A stretch of 64,000 nucleotides of DNA from UMGS1590 sp900552455. GTDB lineage: Bacteria; Bacillota; Peptococcia; Peptococcales; Peptococcaceae. The stretch is from assembly GCA_963931105.1 (NCBI GenBank), contig OZ007004.1, forward strand, positions 1,798,001 to 1,862,000, given 5' to 3'. Positions 7,121-18,100 of this stretch are shown in pieces; the stretch's first letter is position 1, and the number at the start of each line of letters is the position of its first letter. A model generated the notes under the pieces. The model was not told the DNA's origin and ran no database searches. It saw only the letters and a program-made list of their open reading frames with translations. Both the position numbers and the translations under genes were made by a program.

Positions 7121-8416
7121 ATGATTAATCGTTACAGCAGAGATGAAATGGCCCAGATCTGGACCGAAGAAAACAAATTTGCTGCCTGGCTGGAAGTCGA
7201 GATCCTCGCTGCAGAAGCCTGGTCAGAACTCGGTGTTGTGCCAAAAGAAGACTGCGTGGCGCTGCGCAAGAACGCGCGTTTTGATGTGGAGCGCATCTAT
7301 GAGATCGAAAAGCAGACGCGTCACGATGTCGTTGCTTTCACGAGAACAGTTTCTGAATCCCTCGGTGAAGAAAAGAAATGGGTTCATTACGGGCTCACCA
7401 GCACCGACGTTGTTGACACGGCATATGGTTATCTGCTGAAGCAGGCCAACGACATTCTCAAGAAAGATCTTGAGCATTTGAAAGATGTCATCGGCAAAAA
7501 AGCCAAGGAATATAAATACACTGTAGAAATGGGCCGTACCCATGGGGTACACGCTGAACCAACGACCTTTGGCCTGAAGCTGCTCAACTGGTATTCTGAA
7601 ATGAAGCGCAACATCGAACGCTTCGAGCATGCGTCCAAGGCTGTGGAAGCAGGCAAGATCTCCGGCGCTGTAGGCACCTTTGCGAATACGCCGCCAGCTG
7701 TTGAAGCCTATGTCTGCGAACACCTCGGCATCCGCGCGCAGGAAGTTTCCACGCAGGTGCTGCCACGTGATCTGCACGCTGAATATCTGGCTGTGATGGC
7801 GCTCATCGCGACATCCGTTGAACGTTTTGCAACGGAGATCCGCGGGCTGCAGAAGACGGAACAGCGCGAAGTAGAAGAATACTTCGCAGCTGGTCAGAAG
7901 GGCTCGTCGGCAATGCCACACAAGCGCAATCCGATCGGCTCGGAAAATATGTGCGGCTGCGCGCGTGTGCTGCGCGGTTATATGCACACCGCTTACGAAA
8001 ATGTGGCGCTCTGGCATGAACGCGATATTTCCCACTCTTCCGCAGAACGCATCATCCTGCCGGATGCAACGATCCTGCTTGATTATCAGCTGAATCGTTT
8101 CGCAAAGATCGTCGACACGCTGACGGTATTCCCGGAAAATATGATCCGCAACATGGGCGCAACCTTCGGGCTCATTTATTCTCAGCACGTCATGCTCAAG
8201 CTCATCGACAAGGGCATGAGCCGCGAACAGGCGTACGATCTTGTGCAGCCAAAGACGGCGCGTGCCTGGGATGAACAGGTGCCATTCCGTCCACTTTTGG
8301 AAGAAGATCCACAGATCACCAGCGTGCTCTCCAAGGAAGATCTGGATGACGCGTTTGACTATCACTATCACCTCAAGCATGTTGACGAAATTTTTGAACG
8401 TTGCGGCTTGAACTGA
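7121..8416 (+). CDS. purB: Adenylosuccinate lyase PurB
   Basis: A 431-residue member of the fumarase/aspartase superfamily. It cleaves SAICAR in IMP synthesis and adenylosuccinate in AMP synthesis. Visible signatures are TRHDVVAFTR, HYGLTSTDVVDTA, MGRTHGVHAEPTTFG with a catalytic histidine, and GSSAMPHKRNPIGSE with the mobile-loop serine. Of the nearby starts (7116, 7118, 7121), the ATG at 7121 stands 6 bases behind GGAGG and gives the usual MINRYSRDEMAQIW beginning. Confidence 0.96.
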   Translation: MINRYSRDEMAQIWTEENKFAAWLEVEILAAEAWSELGVVPKEDCVALRKNARFDVERIYEIEKQTRHDVVAFTRTVSESLGEEKKWVHYGLTSTDVVDTAYGYLLKQANDILKKDLEHLKDVIGKKAKEYKYTVEMGRTHGVHAEPTTFGLKLLNWYSEMKRNIERFEHASKAVEAGKISGAVGTFANTPPAVEAYVCEHLGIRAQEVSTQVLPRDLHAEYLAVMALIATSVERFATEIRGLQKTEQREVEEYFAAGQKGSSAMPHKRNPIGSENMCGCARVLRGYMHTAYENVALWHERDISHSSAERIILPDATILLDYQLNRFAKIVDTLTVFPENMIRNMGATFGLIYSQHVMLKLIDKGMSREQAYDLVQPKTARAWDEQVPFRPLLEEDPQITSVLSKEDLDDAFDYHYHLKHVDEIFERCGLN

Positions 8417-8456
8417 GTTTTATACATAATCAACCATTTTTAGGAGGAATTTTATC

Positions 8457-9179
8457 ATGGCAGTAGAAGTTTTGGAACAGTTGTATGAAGGCAAAGCAAA
8501 GAAAGTATTCAAGACCAGCGACGACGCGCTCTACATGGTCGAATACAAGGACGATGCGACCGCTTTCAACGGCGAAAAACGCGGCACCATCGAAGGCAAG
8601 GGCGTCATCAATAACAAGATGAGCGCCATGCTCTTCAAGGAACTGGAAAAGCAGGGCATTGAAACCCATCTCGTGGAATTCGTTGACGACACCCATCAGC
8701 TCGTTAAGCGCGTTGAGATCGTTCCACTGGAAGTCATCGCGCGCAATGTCATCGCTGGTTCCCTGTCCAAGCGCGTCGGTCGTCCTGAAGGGGAAGTGCT
8801 GCCTCAGCCAATCCTCGAATTCTCTTACAAGAACGACGATCTCGGCGATCCAATGATCAACCGTTTCCACGCCACCGCTCTGGGCCTGGCTACCGATGAA
8901 GAGATCGACAACATCATCGCACAGGCGCTGAAGATCAACGAACTCCTGCAGGCGATCTTTGACAAGGCCAACCTCGTGCTCGTCGACTTCAAGCTCGAAT
9001 TTGGTCGCACGCCAGATGGCAAGATCATCCTCGCTGACGAGATCTCTCCAGACACCTGCCGTCTCTGGGATAAGGATACCCACGAAAAGCTCGACAAGGA
9101 CCGTTTCAGAAGAGACCTTGGCGGCGTAGAAGAAGCATACATCGAAGTTTACAATCGTCTGAAAAACATCGGCCTTTAA
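8457..9179 (+). CDS. purC: SAICAR synthetase PurC
   Basis: A 240-residue enzyme joining CAIR and aspartate. LYEGKAKKVF opens the ATP-binding fold. KRVEIVPLEVIARNVIAGS is the first signature, LVDFKLEFGR the second, and LADEISPDTCRLWD the metal and substrate site. The length is typical of the bacterial monofunctional enzyme. TAGGAGG lies before the ATG, and the gap to purB is 40 bases. Confidence 0.97.
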   Translation: MAVEVLEQLYEGKAKKVFKTSDDALYMVEYKDDATAFNGEKRGTIEGKGVINNKMSAMLFKELEKQGIETHLVEFVDDTHQLVKRVEIVPLEVIARNVIAGSLSKRVGRPEGEVLPQPILEFSYKNDDLGDPMINRFHATALGLATDEEIDNIIAQALKINELLQAIFDKANLVLVDFKLEFGRTPDGKIILADEISPDTCRLWDKDTHEKLDKDRFRRDLGGVEEAYIEVYNRLKNIGL

Positions 9180-9204
9180 TCCACAAACTAAGGGGAGAAA
9201 TAAT

Positions 9205-10599
9205 ATGGCTCGTATCACTGAGGATGGGATCCACGAAGAGTGTGGCGTCTTTGCGATCTGCGCACCAGGCATGGATGTGGCACAGCTCGCTTACCTGGGG
9301 CTCTTCGCACTGCAGCATCGTGGCCAGGAAGGGTGCGGACTTGCTGTCTGGAATGACGGCAAGATCCGCTTCCACAAGCGCCTGGGTCTCGTCAACGACG
9401 TTTTTAATGAAGAAATTCTCGCAGGGCTTCCTGGGAGCCTTGCCATTGGGCATGTGCGTTACGCGACGACTGGCGAGACCAGCGAGCTGAACACACAGCC
9501 GATCGTTGCCAACTACTATCAGGGTCAGTTCGCGCTGGCCCATAATGGCAACCTGACCAACACAGAAAAATTGCGCGATTCTCTCGCCAAGACAGGCTCG
9601 CTCTTCCAGACAACGACGGACACGGAGGTCATCTGCAACCTGCTGGCGCGTTATGCAGAAAACAGCATGGATGTGGCGATGCACAAAGCGATGCTCGATC
9701 TCGAGGGAAGCTATGCGCTCGTCGCTGTCAACGACGGCAAGATTTTCGCAGCGCGTGATCCGTACGGCAACAGACCGCTGTGCATCGGTGCGCTGCCAAA
9801 CGGCGCTGGCTATGTGGTGGCGTCGGAATCCTGCTCGCTGGACACCGTCGGCGCAGATTTTGTGCGCGATGTGGATCCAGGTGAGATCATCATCATTGAC
9901 GAAGACGGCGTGCATTCTGTGGCGACGCAGAAAGCCAGCCGCACTGCACACTGCATTTTCGAATACGTGTACTTCGCTCGTCCGGACAGCACCATCGATG
10001 GCATCAACGTCAACCAGTCCCGCCGCCGCATGGGCGCGATCCTCGCGCGTGAGACCGGCGATCTTGACGTGGACATTGTCATCCCTGTGCCAGATTCCGG
10101 AACGACGGCGGCGATCGGTTACGCCGAAGCTGCTGGCAAGCAGTTTACGCAGGGCATCCTGAAAAACCGCTACACGGCGCGTTCTTTCATTCAGCCAACG
10201 CAGGCGATGCGCGAACGCATGGTCAATCTCAAGCTGAGCCCGATCCGTGAAGAGATCGGCGGCAAGAAAGTTGCAGTCGTTGACGACTCGATCGTTCGCG
10301 GCACGACGAGCAAGCGCCTGGTGGCGCTCTTGCGTGAACGCGGCGCTGCTGAGGTGCATATGCTGATCACCTGTCCGCCGGTGCTGTATCCTTGCTACTA
10401 TGGCATCGATACCGCTGAGCGCGACAAGCTGATCGCTGCCAACAACAGCATCGAAGAGATCCGCCAGTACATCGGTGCCGACAGCCTGCATTATCTCAGC
10501 CTCGAAGGGCTCTACGAAGCAGTGGGCGGCGAGGATGTGTACTGCGCAGCCTGCCTCAACGGCGATTATATCTGCGGCTATCCGGATTGGAAAAAGTGA
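9205..10599 (+). CDS. purF: Amidophosphoribosyltransferase PurF
   Basis: A 464-residue committed-step enzyme. A 12-residue propeptide precedes the glutaminase nucleophile cysteine (EECGVFAI), so it is of the processed Bacillus subtilis type. The glutaminase domain shows HVRYATTG and LAHNGNLTN. The C-terminal phosphoribosyltransferase has the PRPP loop VVDDSIVRGTTSKR. Cysteines in HCIFEY, PPVLYPCYYG and YCAACLNGDYICGY are placed as the four ligands of the structural [4Fe-4S] cluster, which makes it oxygen-labile. AMP and GMP feedback is expected from the family. Confidence 0.96.
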   Translation: MARITEDGIHEECGVFAICAPGMDVAQLAYLGLFALQHRGQEGCGLAVWNDGKIRFHKRLGLVNDVFNEEILAGLPGSLAIGHVRYATTGETSELNTQPIVANYYQGQFALAHNGNLTNTEKLRDSLAKTGSLFQTTTDTEVICNLLARYAENSMDVAMHKAMLDLEGSYALVAVNDGKIFAARDPYGNRPLCIGALPNGAGYVVASESCSLDTVGADFVRDVDPGEIIIIDEDGVHSVATQKASRTAHCIFEYVYFARPDSTIDGINVNQSRRRMGAILARETGDLDVDIVIPVPDSGTTAAIGYAEAAGKQFTQGILKNRYTARSFIQPTQAMRERMVNLKLSPIREEIGGKKVAVVDDSIVRGTTSKRLVALLRERGAAEVHMLITCPPVLYPCYYGIDTAERDKLIAANNSIEEIRQYIGADSLHYLSLEGLYEAVGGEDVYCAACLNGDYICGYPDWKK

Positions 10600-10616
10600 G
10601 CATAGGAGGAATACCT

Positions 10617-11660
10617 GTGGAAAAGAAAACCATTACCTATAAAGACGCCGGCGTCGACATCGACGCGGGCAATGCGTCTGTTGAACTCATCAAGCCTTAC
10701 GTCAAGCGCACCCAGCGTCCGGAAGTGATCGGCGGGCTCGGCGGCTTTGGCGGGCTTTTCGCGTTCGACAAGGACAAATATGAAAACCCTGTGCTGATCA
10801 GCGGCACCGATGGCGTCGGTACAAAGCTGAAACTGGCTTTCGATATGAACAAGCACGACACCATCGGCATCGATGCTGTGGCTATGTGCGTCAACGACAT
10901 TCTCGTCAGCGGTGCGGAGCCATTGTTCTTCCTCGATTATGTGGCAGTCGGTAAGCTCGAACCAGAACAGTTCTCCCAGGTTGTCAAGGGTGTGGCTGAA
11001 GGCTGCGTCCAGGCAAACTGCGCGCTTGTTGGCGGCGAAACAGCAGAAATGCCAGGCTTCTACAAGATCGGCGAGTATGACGTGGCTGGTTTCTGCGTCG
11101 GCGTGGTCGATCGCGACAAGATGATCGACGGCTCGAAGATCAAGGCTGGCGATGTCATCTTTGGTCTGCCATCGACAGGGCTGCATTCCAACGGATTTTC
11201 TCTGGCGCGCAAGCTGATGCTGGAAGTTGAAGGAAAATCCCTCACCGATCCGTTTGGCGACAGCGGCAAGAGCGTCGGCGAAGTCATGCTCGAACCAACG
11301 AAGATCTATGTCAAGAGTGTGCTGGCGCTGCTCGAAACCTGCCCGGATGCGATCCTCGGTATGGCACACATCACCGGCGGCGGTCTCATCGAAAACGTGC
11401 CACGCGTGCTGCCAAAGAACGTGAACGCAGAATTTGACCGCACAACCTGGCCACGTCCAGCCATTTTTGACGCGCTGGCAGAAGCTGGCAATCTCGGTGA
11501 TGACGAGCTTTATAAGACCTTCAACATGGGCATTGGCTATGTCATCATTGCAGACAAAGACCAGGCTGACAAAGTCGCTGAAACGCTGGCGGCTGAGAAT
11601 GAAACCTTCTATCAGATCGGCGTCATCACCGAAGGCGACGGTCACACCGTGATCAAGTGA
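10617..11660 (+). CDS. purM: Phosphoribosylformylglycinamidine cyclo-ligase PurM (AIR synthetase)
   Basis: A 347-residue ATP-dependent cyclase. It has GTDGVGTKLKLA, the nucleotide and substrate loop DAVAMCVNDIL, GGETAEMPGFY, and GLPSTGLHSNGFSL. The GTG at 10617 is the likely start because GGAGG stands 8 bases upstream and YKDAGVDIDAGN follows as usual. An in-frame reading from 10587 would overlap purF and lacks a ribosome site. Confidence 0.95.
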   Translation: MEKKTITYKDAGVDIDAGNASVELIKPYVKRTQRPEVIGGLGGFGGLFAFDKDKYENPVLISGTDGVGTKLKLAFDMNKHDTIGIDAVAMCVNDILVSGAEPLFFLDYVAVGKLEPEQFSQVVKGVAEGCVQANCALVGGETAEMPGFYKIGEYDVAGFCVGVVDRDKMIDGSKIKAGDVIFGLPSTGLHSNGFSLARKLMLEVEGKSLTDPFGDSGKSVGEVMLEPTKIYVKSVLALLETCPDAILGMAHITGGGLIENVPRVLPKNVNAEFDRTTWPRPAIFDALAEAGNLGDDELYKTFNMGIGYVIIADKDQADKVAETLAAENETFYQIGVITEGDGHTVIK

Positions 11661-11676
11661 GAAGGGAAGGATCAAA

Positions 11677-12282
11677 GTGAAGATAGTCGTATTCGCATCC
11701 GGTCGCGGATCGAATTTTAAGGCAATCGTTGAAAATATTGAATCCGGCGCGCTGACGAACGTCGAAGTTTCGCTGCTGCTCTCCAACAAACCGGAAGCAA
11801 ACGTGCTCGCTTACGCTGCAGAAAAGGGCATTCCTCATGTCTGCGTCGATGAAAAGCAGTTCGCCAGCCGCGAAGCTTACGAAGAAGCAGTGCTCGCCGA
11901 AGTGAAGAAGGTGCGCTGCAACCTCGTTGTGCTCGCCGGATATATGAAGATCCTCGGCGCCGATTTTCTCGCGAATGTTGGCTGCCCGGTGGTCAATATC
12001 CATCCATCGCTGCTCCCATCCTTCCCAGGGCTCCACGCTCAGAAACAGGCTGTGGACTACGGTGTGAAGGTGAGCGGCTGCACCGTGCATTTTGTCGATG
12101 CAGAGCTGGATCACGGCCCGATCATCGCGCAGGTGCCAGTGCCGGTGGAAGACGGCGACGACGAGGACAGCCTCTCGGCGCGCATTCTCGTGCAAGAGCA
12201 TCAGATCTATTCGATCTGCCTGCAGCTCATCGCAGATAATAAGGTGGCCTTTGATGGTCGCACAGTGAAAATCAAGAAGTAG
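11677..12282 (+). CDS. purN: Phosphoribosylglycinamide formyltransferase PurN
   Basis: A 201-residue 10-formyl-THF-dependent enzyme. The substrate loop FASGRGSNFKAI is at the N-terminus. NIHPSLLPSFPG holds the catalytic asparagine and histidine, and VDAELDHGPIIAQ holds the catalytic aspartate. It begins with GTG. The fold and length are normal. Confidence 0.96.
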   Translation: MKIVVFASGRGSNFKAIVENIESGALTNVEVSLLLSNKPEANVLAYAAEKGIPHVCVDEKQFASREAYEEAVLAEVKKVRCNLVVLAGYMKILGADFLANVGCPVVNIHPSLLPSFPGLHAQKQAVDYGVKVSGCTVHFVDAELDHGPIIAQVPVPVEDGDDEDSLSARILVQEHQIYSICLQLIADNKVAFDGRTVKIKK

Positions 12283-12292
12283 GGGTGTTATC

Positions 12293-13822
12293 GTGAAAAG
12301 AGCATTGATCAGTGTATCAGATAAAACAGGACTTGTAGAATTTGCCAAAGCGCTGGTGGAACTCGATTACGAGATCCTTTCCACCGGCGGCACTGCGCGT
12401 GCACTGCGCGACGCTGGTGTTGCAGTTGTGGAAGTCAGCGATGTAACGAAATTCCCAGAGATCCTCGATGGTCGCGTGAAGACGCTGCATCCGATCATTC
12501 ATGCAGGGATCCTCGCCCGCGGCACAGAAGAACATATGCAGACGCTGAAAGATATGGACATCACGCCGATCGACCTGGTGGTCATCAATCTCTATCCGTT
12601 TGAAGCGACCATCGCCAAGGAAGGCGTGGATCAGCAGACAGCCATCGAAAACATCGACATCGGTGGGCCAACGATGGTGCGCGCGGCTGCCAAAAACCAC
12701 GAGCGCGTCTCCATTGTCGTCGATCCTGCACAGTACGACGACGTCATCGCAGCGTTGAAGAGCGACGAAGGCATCACCCTCGCTCAGCGTCAGAAGCTCG
12801 CGATGCGTGCTTTTGAGATGACGGCGCGTTACGATGCAGCGATCAGCCAGTATCTCGTGAGCCAGTTCGCAGAGGATGTGTTCGAACCATCCTACAGCTT
12901 TGGCGGCGTGCTCAAGCAGGGCCTGCGCTACGGCGAAAACCCTCACCAGAAAGCAGCGTTCTACGCCAGCTCGACAAAAGCAGGCACCCTCGCCGGTGCA
13001 GAACAGCTCGGCGGCAAAGAGCTCAGCTATAACAACATTGTCGATACCGACGCTGCCTGGCAGATGGTCAACGAATTCACCGACCGTCCAGCCTGCGCGA
13101 TCATCAAACACACCAATCCTTGCGGCTTCGCTGTCGGCAGCACCGTGCTGGAAGCCTTCACTAAGGCGCACGACGCCGATCCGCTTTCGTCCTATGGCGG
13201 GATCATCGCGTTCAACCGTGTGCTCGATCAGGCGACGGCTGAAGAGATCATCAAGACCTTCTTTGAAGCGGTCATCGCACCAGGCTACGAAGACGGCGTT
13301 GTGGATATCCTTCACAAGAAGGAAAAGCTGCGCATCCTCGATACCCACGCCTGCGGCCAGGTGACCACGCCATGGATCGAGACGATCAGCGGCGGTTTCC
13401 TTGTGCAGGAGCGCGACATCCATCACCTGGATCCAGCGGAGCTCAAGGTTGTCACCGAAACGCAGCCAGATCCAGCGCTTTTGGATGATCTCGTGTTCGC
13501 CTGGAATGTGGTCAAGCATGTCAAATCCAACGCCATCGTCGTTGCCAAGGACGGCGTGTCCATCGGCGTCGGCGCTGGCCAGATGAACCGCGTCGGCAGC
13601 TGCGACATTGCGCTCAAGCATGCCGGCGACAAGGCCAAGGGTGCGGTGCTTGCCAGCGATGCGTTCTTCCCATTTGCAGACAACATCGAAGTGGCTGCTG
13701 CAGCCGGGATCACGGCGATCATCCAACCAGGCGGGAGCATTCGCGATCAGGAAGTCATCGACGCCTGCAACAAATTTGGCATTGCCATGGTCTTCACAGG
13801 CGTGCGTCACTTTAAGCATTAA
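12293..13822 (+). CDS. purH: Bifunctional AICAR transformylase / IMP cyclohydrolase PurH
   Basis: A 509-residue enzyme for the last two steps to IMP. The N-terminal MGS-like cyclohydrolase domain covers about residues 1-140 (SVSDKTGLVEFAK, STGGTARALRDAG, GRVKTLHPIIHAG). The C-terminal AICAR transformylase contains RYGENPHQKAAFY and CAIIKHTNPCGFA with the catalytic Lys-His pair. It closes with the usual MVFTGVRHFKH. A GTG start follows AGGGGTG. Confidence 0.96.
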   Translation: MKRALISVSDKTGLVEFAKALVELDYEILSTGGTARALRDAGVAVVEVSDVTKFPEILDGRVKTLHPIIHAGILARGTEEHMQTLKDMDITPIDLVVINLYPFEATIAKEGVDQQTAIENIDIGGPTMVRAAAKNHERVSIVVDPAQYDDVIAALKSDEGITLAQRQKLAMRAFEMTARYDAAISQYLVSQFAEDVFEPSYSFGGVLKQGLRYGENPHQKAAFYASSTKAGTLAGAEQLGGKELSYNNIVDTDAAWQMVNEFTDRPACAIIKHTNPCGFAVGSTVLEAFTKAHDADPLSSYGGIIAFNRVLDQATAEEIIKTFFEAVIAPGYEDGVVDILHKKEKLRILDTHACGQVTTPWIETISGGFLVQERDIHHLDPAELKVVTETQPDPALLDDLVFAWNVVKHVKSNAIVVAKDGVSIGVGAGQMNRVGSCDIALKHAGDKAKGAVLASDAFFPFADNIEVAAAAGITAIIQPGGSIRDQEVIDACNKFGIAMVFTGVRHFKH

Positions 13823-13836
13823 GAGAGGATAAAGCT

Positions 13837-15099
13837 ATGAAAGTATTAGTAGTGGGCAGCGGCGGTCGTGAACATGCACTTTGCTGGAAGATCGCCCAGC
13901 GCCCTGATACAGAAGTTTATGTCGCTCCTGGTAACATCGGCATGGTCGATGTGGCGACGCTCGTCAATATCAAGGTTGACGATATCGCAGGCCTTGTGGA
14001 TTTCGCGAAAGCGGAAGGGATCGATCTCACTGTTGTCGGTCCGGAGCTCCCACTGACGCTGGGCATCGTGGATGCGTTCCAGGAAGCCGGGCTTGCCTGC
14101 TTCGGCCCAAACAAAGCGGCTGCAAAGCTCGAAGGCAGCAAGGCTTTCTCGAAAGAGTTGATGAAAAAATATGGCATCCCAACGGCAGCCTTCGACACCT
14201 TCACCGATGTGGAGAAAGCGAAAGCTTTCGTCGACGAGATCGGCGTGCCATGCGTGGTCAAGGCTGACGGGCTGGCTGCTGGTAAGGGCGTTATCATCTG
14301 CATGACCCGCGAAGAAGCCGACAAAGCCATCGAAGACATGCTGACCGATCACGCCTTCGGTGATGCTAGCGCGACGATCGTCATTGAAGAATACATGGTC
14401 GGGCCGGAAGTCAGCGTGCTTGCGTTCGCTGACGGGAAAACTGTGCTGCCAATGGTGAGCGCTCAGGACCACAAGCGCATTTTCGATGGCGACAAGGGAC
14501 CAAACACCGGCGGCATGGGCGCGTATTCGCCAGCGCCGGTCTACACCGAGGCGCTTTCTGCTGAAGTCAACAAGACCATCATCGAACCAACCATCGCTGC
14601 CATGGCTGCTGAAGGAACGCCATTCACCGGCATTCTCTACACCGGCCTCATGCTCACAGAAAAAGGCCCACGCGTGCTGGAATACAACGTGCGCTTCGGC
14701 GATCCTGAAACCCAGCCGATCATGGTGCGCATGAAGAGCGACATTGTTGAGCTTTTCCAGGCCTGCGTGGATGGAAAACTCGACGAAGCGACGCTCGAAT
14801 GGCATGACGAGGCTGCTGTCTGCGTGATCATGGCCTCCGGCGGCTATCCAGCCAGCTCCGAAAAGGGCGTGCCGATCCATGGCCTTGACGACATTGCAGC
14901 AGAAGAAGCCATCGTATTCCATTCCGGCACCGCTGAAAAAGACGGAGAAATCGTCACCAACGGTGGGCGTGTGCTCGGCGTCACTGCCAAGGATGCGACC
15001 ATCAAAGGCGCCATCGACAAGGCCTATGCTGCTGTGGAAAAGATCAACTTCGACCACATGCAGTTCCGCCGCGATATCGGCGCCCGTGCATTACAGTAA
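13837..15099 (+). CDS. purD: Phosphoribosylamine-glycine ligase PurD
   Basis: A 420-residue ATP-grasp ligase for the second pathway step. VVGSGGREHALCWK is the N-terminal signature. The ATP-grasp centre includes VVKADGLAAGKGV and IVIEEYMVGPEVSVLAF, and RFGDPETQPIMVRM holds the metal ligands. It starts 14 bases after purH, with a GAGAGGA ribosome site. Confidence 0.97.
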   Translation: MKVLVVGSGGREHALCWKIAQRPDTEVYVAPGNIGMVDVATLVNIKVDDIAGLVDFAKAEGIDLTVVGPELPLTLGIVDAFQEAGLACFGPNKAAAKLEGSKAFSKELMKKYGIPTAAFDTFTDVEKAKAFVDEIGVPCVVKADGLAAGKGVIICMTREEADKAIEDMLTDHAFGDASATIVIEEYMVGPEVSVLAFADGKTVLPMVSAQDHKRIFDGDKGPNTGGMGAYSPAPVYTEALSAEVNKTIIEPTIAAMAAEGTPFTGILYTGLMLTEKGPRVLEYNVRFGDPETQPIMVRMKSDIVELFQACVDGKLDEATLEWHDEAAVCVIMASGGYPASSEKGVPIHGLDDIAAEEAIVFHSGTAEKDGEIVTNGGRVLGVTAKDATIKGAIDKAYAAVEKINFDHMQFRRDIGARALQ

Positions 15100-15111
15100 G
15101 GGGAGAACACA

Positions 15112-18100
15112 ATGAGCGAAATCAAACGCTTTTTTGTTGAACGTAAAGCGGATTTCCGCGAAGAAAATACCGCGCTGCTCCAGTCGCTCGTGCGCGATCT
15201 TGGCCTTTCGGCGTTGGAAGATGTGCGCATCATCCGTCGCTACGATCTGGATCTTGACGAATCGTTCGATACAAAAAAGATCGGCGATCTCGTACTCTCT
15301 GAGCCACGCGTCGACCAGATCTATGCAGAGACGCTGCCAGCAGAGTATGACGGCAAGACAATCCTCGCTGTCGAGCCGCTGCCTGGTCAGTACGATCAGC
15401 GCGCCGACAGCTGCGCGCAGTGCATCGAGGTTGTGACTGGCGCGCGTCCTGTCGTCAAGACGGCGGAGGTTTACGTGCTTTTCGGCGCGCTCTCTGCAGA
15501 GGATATCGCTGCTGTTGAGCATTATCTCGTGAACCCGGTGGAAGCGCGTCTCGCTGCGCTTGAAAAACCAGAAGCCTTCGAAGCGCCAGCGCCTGCTGCA
15601 GACACTGTGCCAACTGTGGAAGGCTTGATCGACGCTGATCGCGAAGGACTGGCTGCCATCATCAAAAGCTATGGTCTTTCCATGGATGTGGATGACCTCG
15701 CTTTCCTGCAGGCCTACTTCCAGGAAGAGCAGCGCGATCCAACTGAGACTGAGCTCAAGGTTGTCGACACTTACTGGTCCGACCACTGCCGTCACACCAC
15801 CTTCAATACGGTGATCACCGATGTCACCATCGAAGATCCAACGGTGCAGAAGGTCTACGACGAATACCTCGCTTTGCGTGAGGACGTTTACAAAGATCGC
15901 GAGAAATGGCCACCGATCTCTCTCATGGACCTCGGCACCATTTCCACAAAATATCTCAAGAAGCATGGTCTTGTGCGTAATCTCGACGAGAGCGAAGAGA
16001 TCAACGCCTGCTCCATCAAGACCGACGTCGACATCGACGGCGTCAAGGAGCCGTGGATCTACATGTTCAAAAACGAGACCCACAACCATCCAACTGAAAT
16101 TGAACCATTCGGCGGCGCAGCCACCTGCCTTGGCGGCGCCATCCGCGATCCGCTGAGCGGACGCAGCTATGTTTATCAGAGCATGCGCGTCACCGGCGCA
16201 GCCGATCCGCGAAAAGCCACCAGCGAAACCCTGAAGGGCAAGCTCCCTCAGCGTAAGATCTGCACGCTGGCTGCCAAGGGTTTTTCCTCCTACGGCAACC
16301 AGATCGGCATGGCCACCGGCATTGTCGACGAAGTCTACCATCCTGGCTACGAAGCCAAGCGCATGGAGGTTGGCGCCGTTGTCGCAGCAGCGCCTGCTGA
16401 AAACATAGTGCGCCAGCGTCCAGAGCCAGGCGACATCGTCGTGCTCCTGGGCGGCAAGACCGGGCGCGATGGCTGCGGCGGCGCTACTGGCTCTTCCAAG
16501 AAGCAGGACGCCAACTCCCTCGAAACCTCCGGCGCAGAAGTGCAGAAGGGGAATCCTGTCGAAGAGCGCAAGATCCAGCGCCTCTTCCGCAGACCGGAGA
16601 TCGCCCGCATGATCAAGCGCTGCAACGACTTCGGTGCCGGCGGTGTTTCCGTCGCCATCGGCGAACTTGCTGACAGCCTCCATATTCATCTCGACCGCGT
16701 GCCGAAGAAATACGAAGGCCTCACAGGCACCGAGCTGGCGATCTCTGAAAGCCAGGAGCGCATGGCCTGTGTCATCGCCAAAGAAGACTGGGAAGCCTTC
16801 CGCGACATGGCCTACGAAGAAAACCTCGAATGCACCAACGTCGCCGACGTGACGGATACGGGCCGGATGATCATCGAATACCGCGGCCAGCACATCGTTG
16901 ATCTCGCGCGTACCTTTGTCGATTCTGCTGGTGCACGCAAGGAAGCCACCGTCGTCGCCACGAAAGACGCCGATCCGCATGCGAAGATTGCCGTGCCAGC
17001 CGACAAGCTCGATGCACTCAAAGCGCATCTGTCTGGACTCAACGTCTGCTCCAAAGCAGGCCTTGTTGAACAGTTCGATTCCACCATCGGCGCCGGCACC
17101 GTGCTCTTCCCACTCGGCGGCAAGTATCAGGCCACGCCGATCCAGACCATGGTCGCCAAGATTCCTGTGCTCCGCGGTGAAACCAACACCGCCAGCCTTT
17201 TCGCTTACGGATTTTCGCCAGACGCCATGAGCCAGAACCAGTTCTGGGGCGCTTATCATAGCGTGCTCGAATCCATCATGAAGCTCATTGCCACCGGCAC
17301 CACGACGCGCGACGTTTATCTGTCCATGCAGGAATATTTCCACAGCATCAAAAACGTGCCAGAGCGCTGGGGCCAGCCATTCAAAGCGCTGCTCGGCGCG
17401 CTCGCCGCACAGCGCGACCTCGAGCTCCCTGCCATCGGCGGCAAGGATTCCATGAGCGGCTCTTTCGAGGATATGGACGTGCCACCGACGCTCATCAGCT
17501 TCGCCACCACCATTTCTGAAGCAGATCGCGTCATCAGCCCAGAGTTCAAAGAACCAGGTCACAAGATCGTCAGCGTGAGCGTTCAGCGCACCGCCGACGG
17601 CCGCGTCGATCCAGAAGCGTTCAAAGCTTTCTACGAAGCCATCCAGACCGCCATCCAGACTGGCAAGGTTGTCAGCGCCTGGAGCGTTGGCCAGGGCGGC
17701 ATCATCGAAGGGCTCTACAAAATGGCCATCGGCAACCGCTACGGTGTCACCTTCGCCAAGGACGTTGACTTTGACAGCCTCTTCCAGCCAGCCGTCGGCA
17801 CCCTCGTGCTCGAAACCGTTGCAGAAGAGATCGGCATCAAGACTGAGCTGCTCGGCGTCGTTTCCACCGCCTTCACCTTCAGCTGGCCAGATGTCACCAT
17901 CGATCTCGCTGTGCTGGATGACGATTACAACGGCACCCTTGAAGACGTCTACCCAACTGCCGCTGAAAACGATTACGTCGGCACGCCAGACGCTTCCGCC
18001 GTCATCAATCCTGACAAAATCTATCAGTTCGCCGGCCGGATAAGTGGTGCGCCAAAGGCCGTTCTCGCTGTATTCCCAGGCACCAACTGCGAATACGACA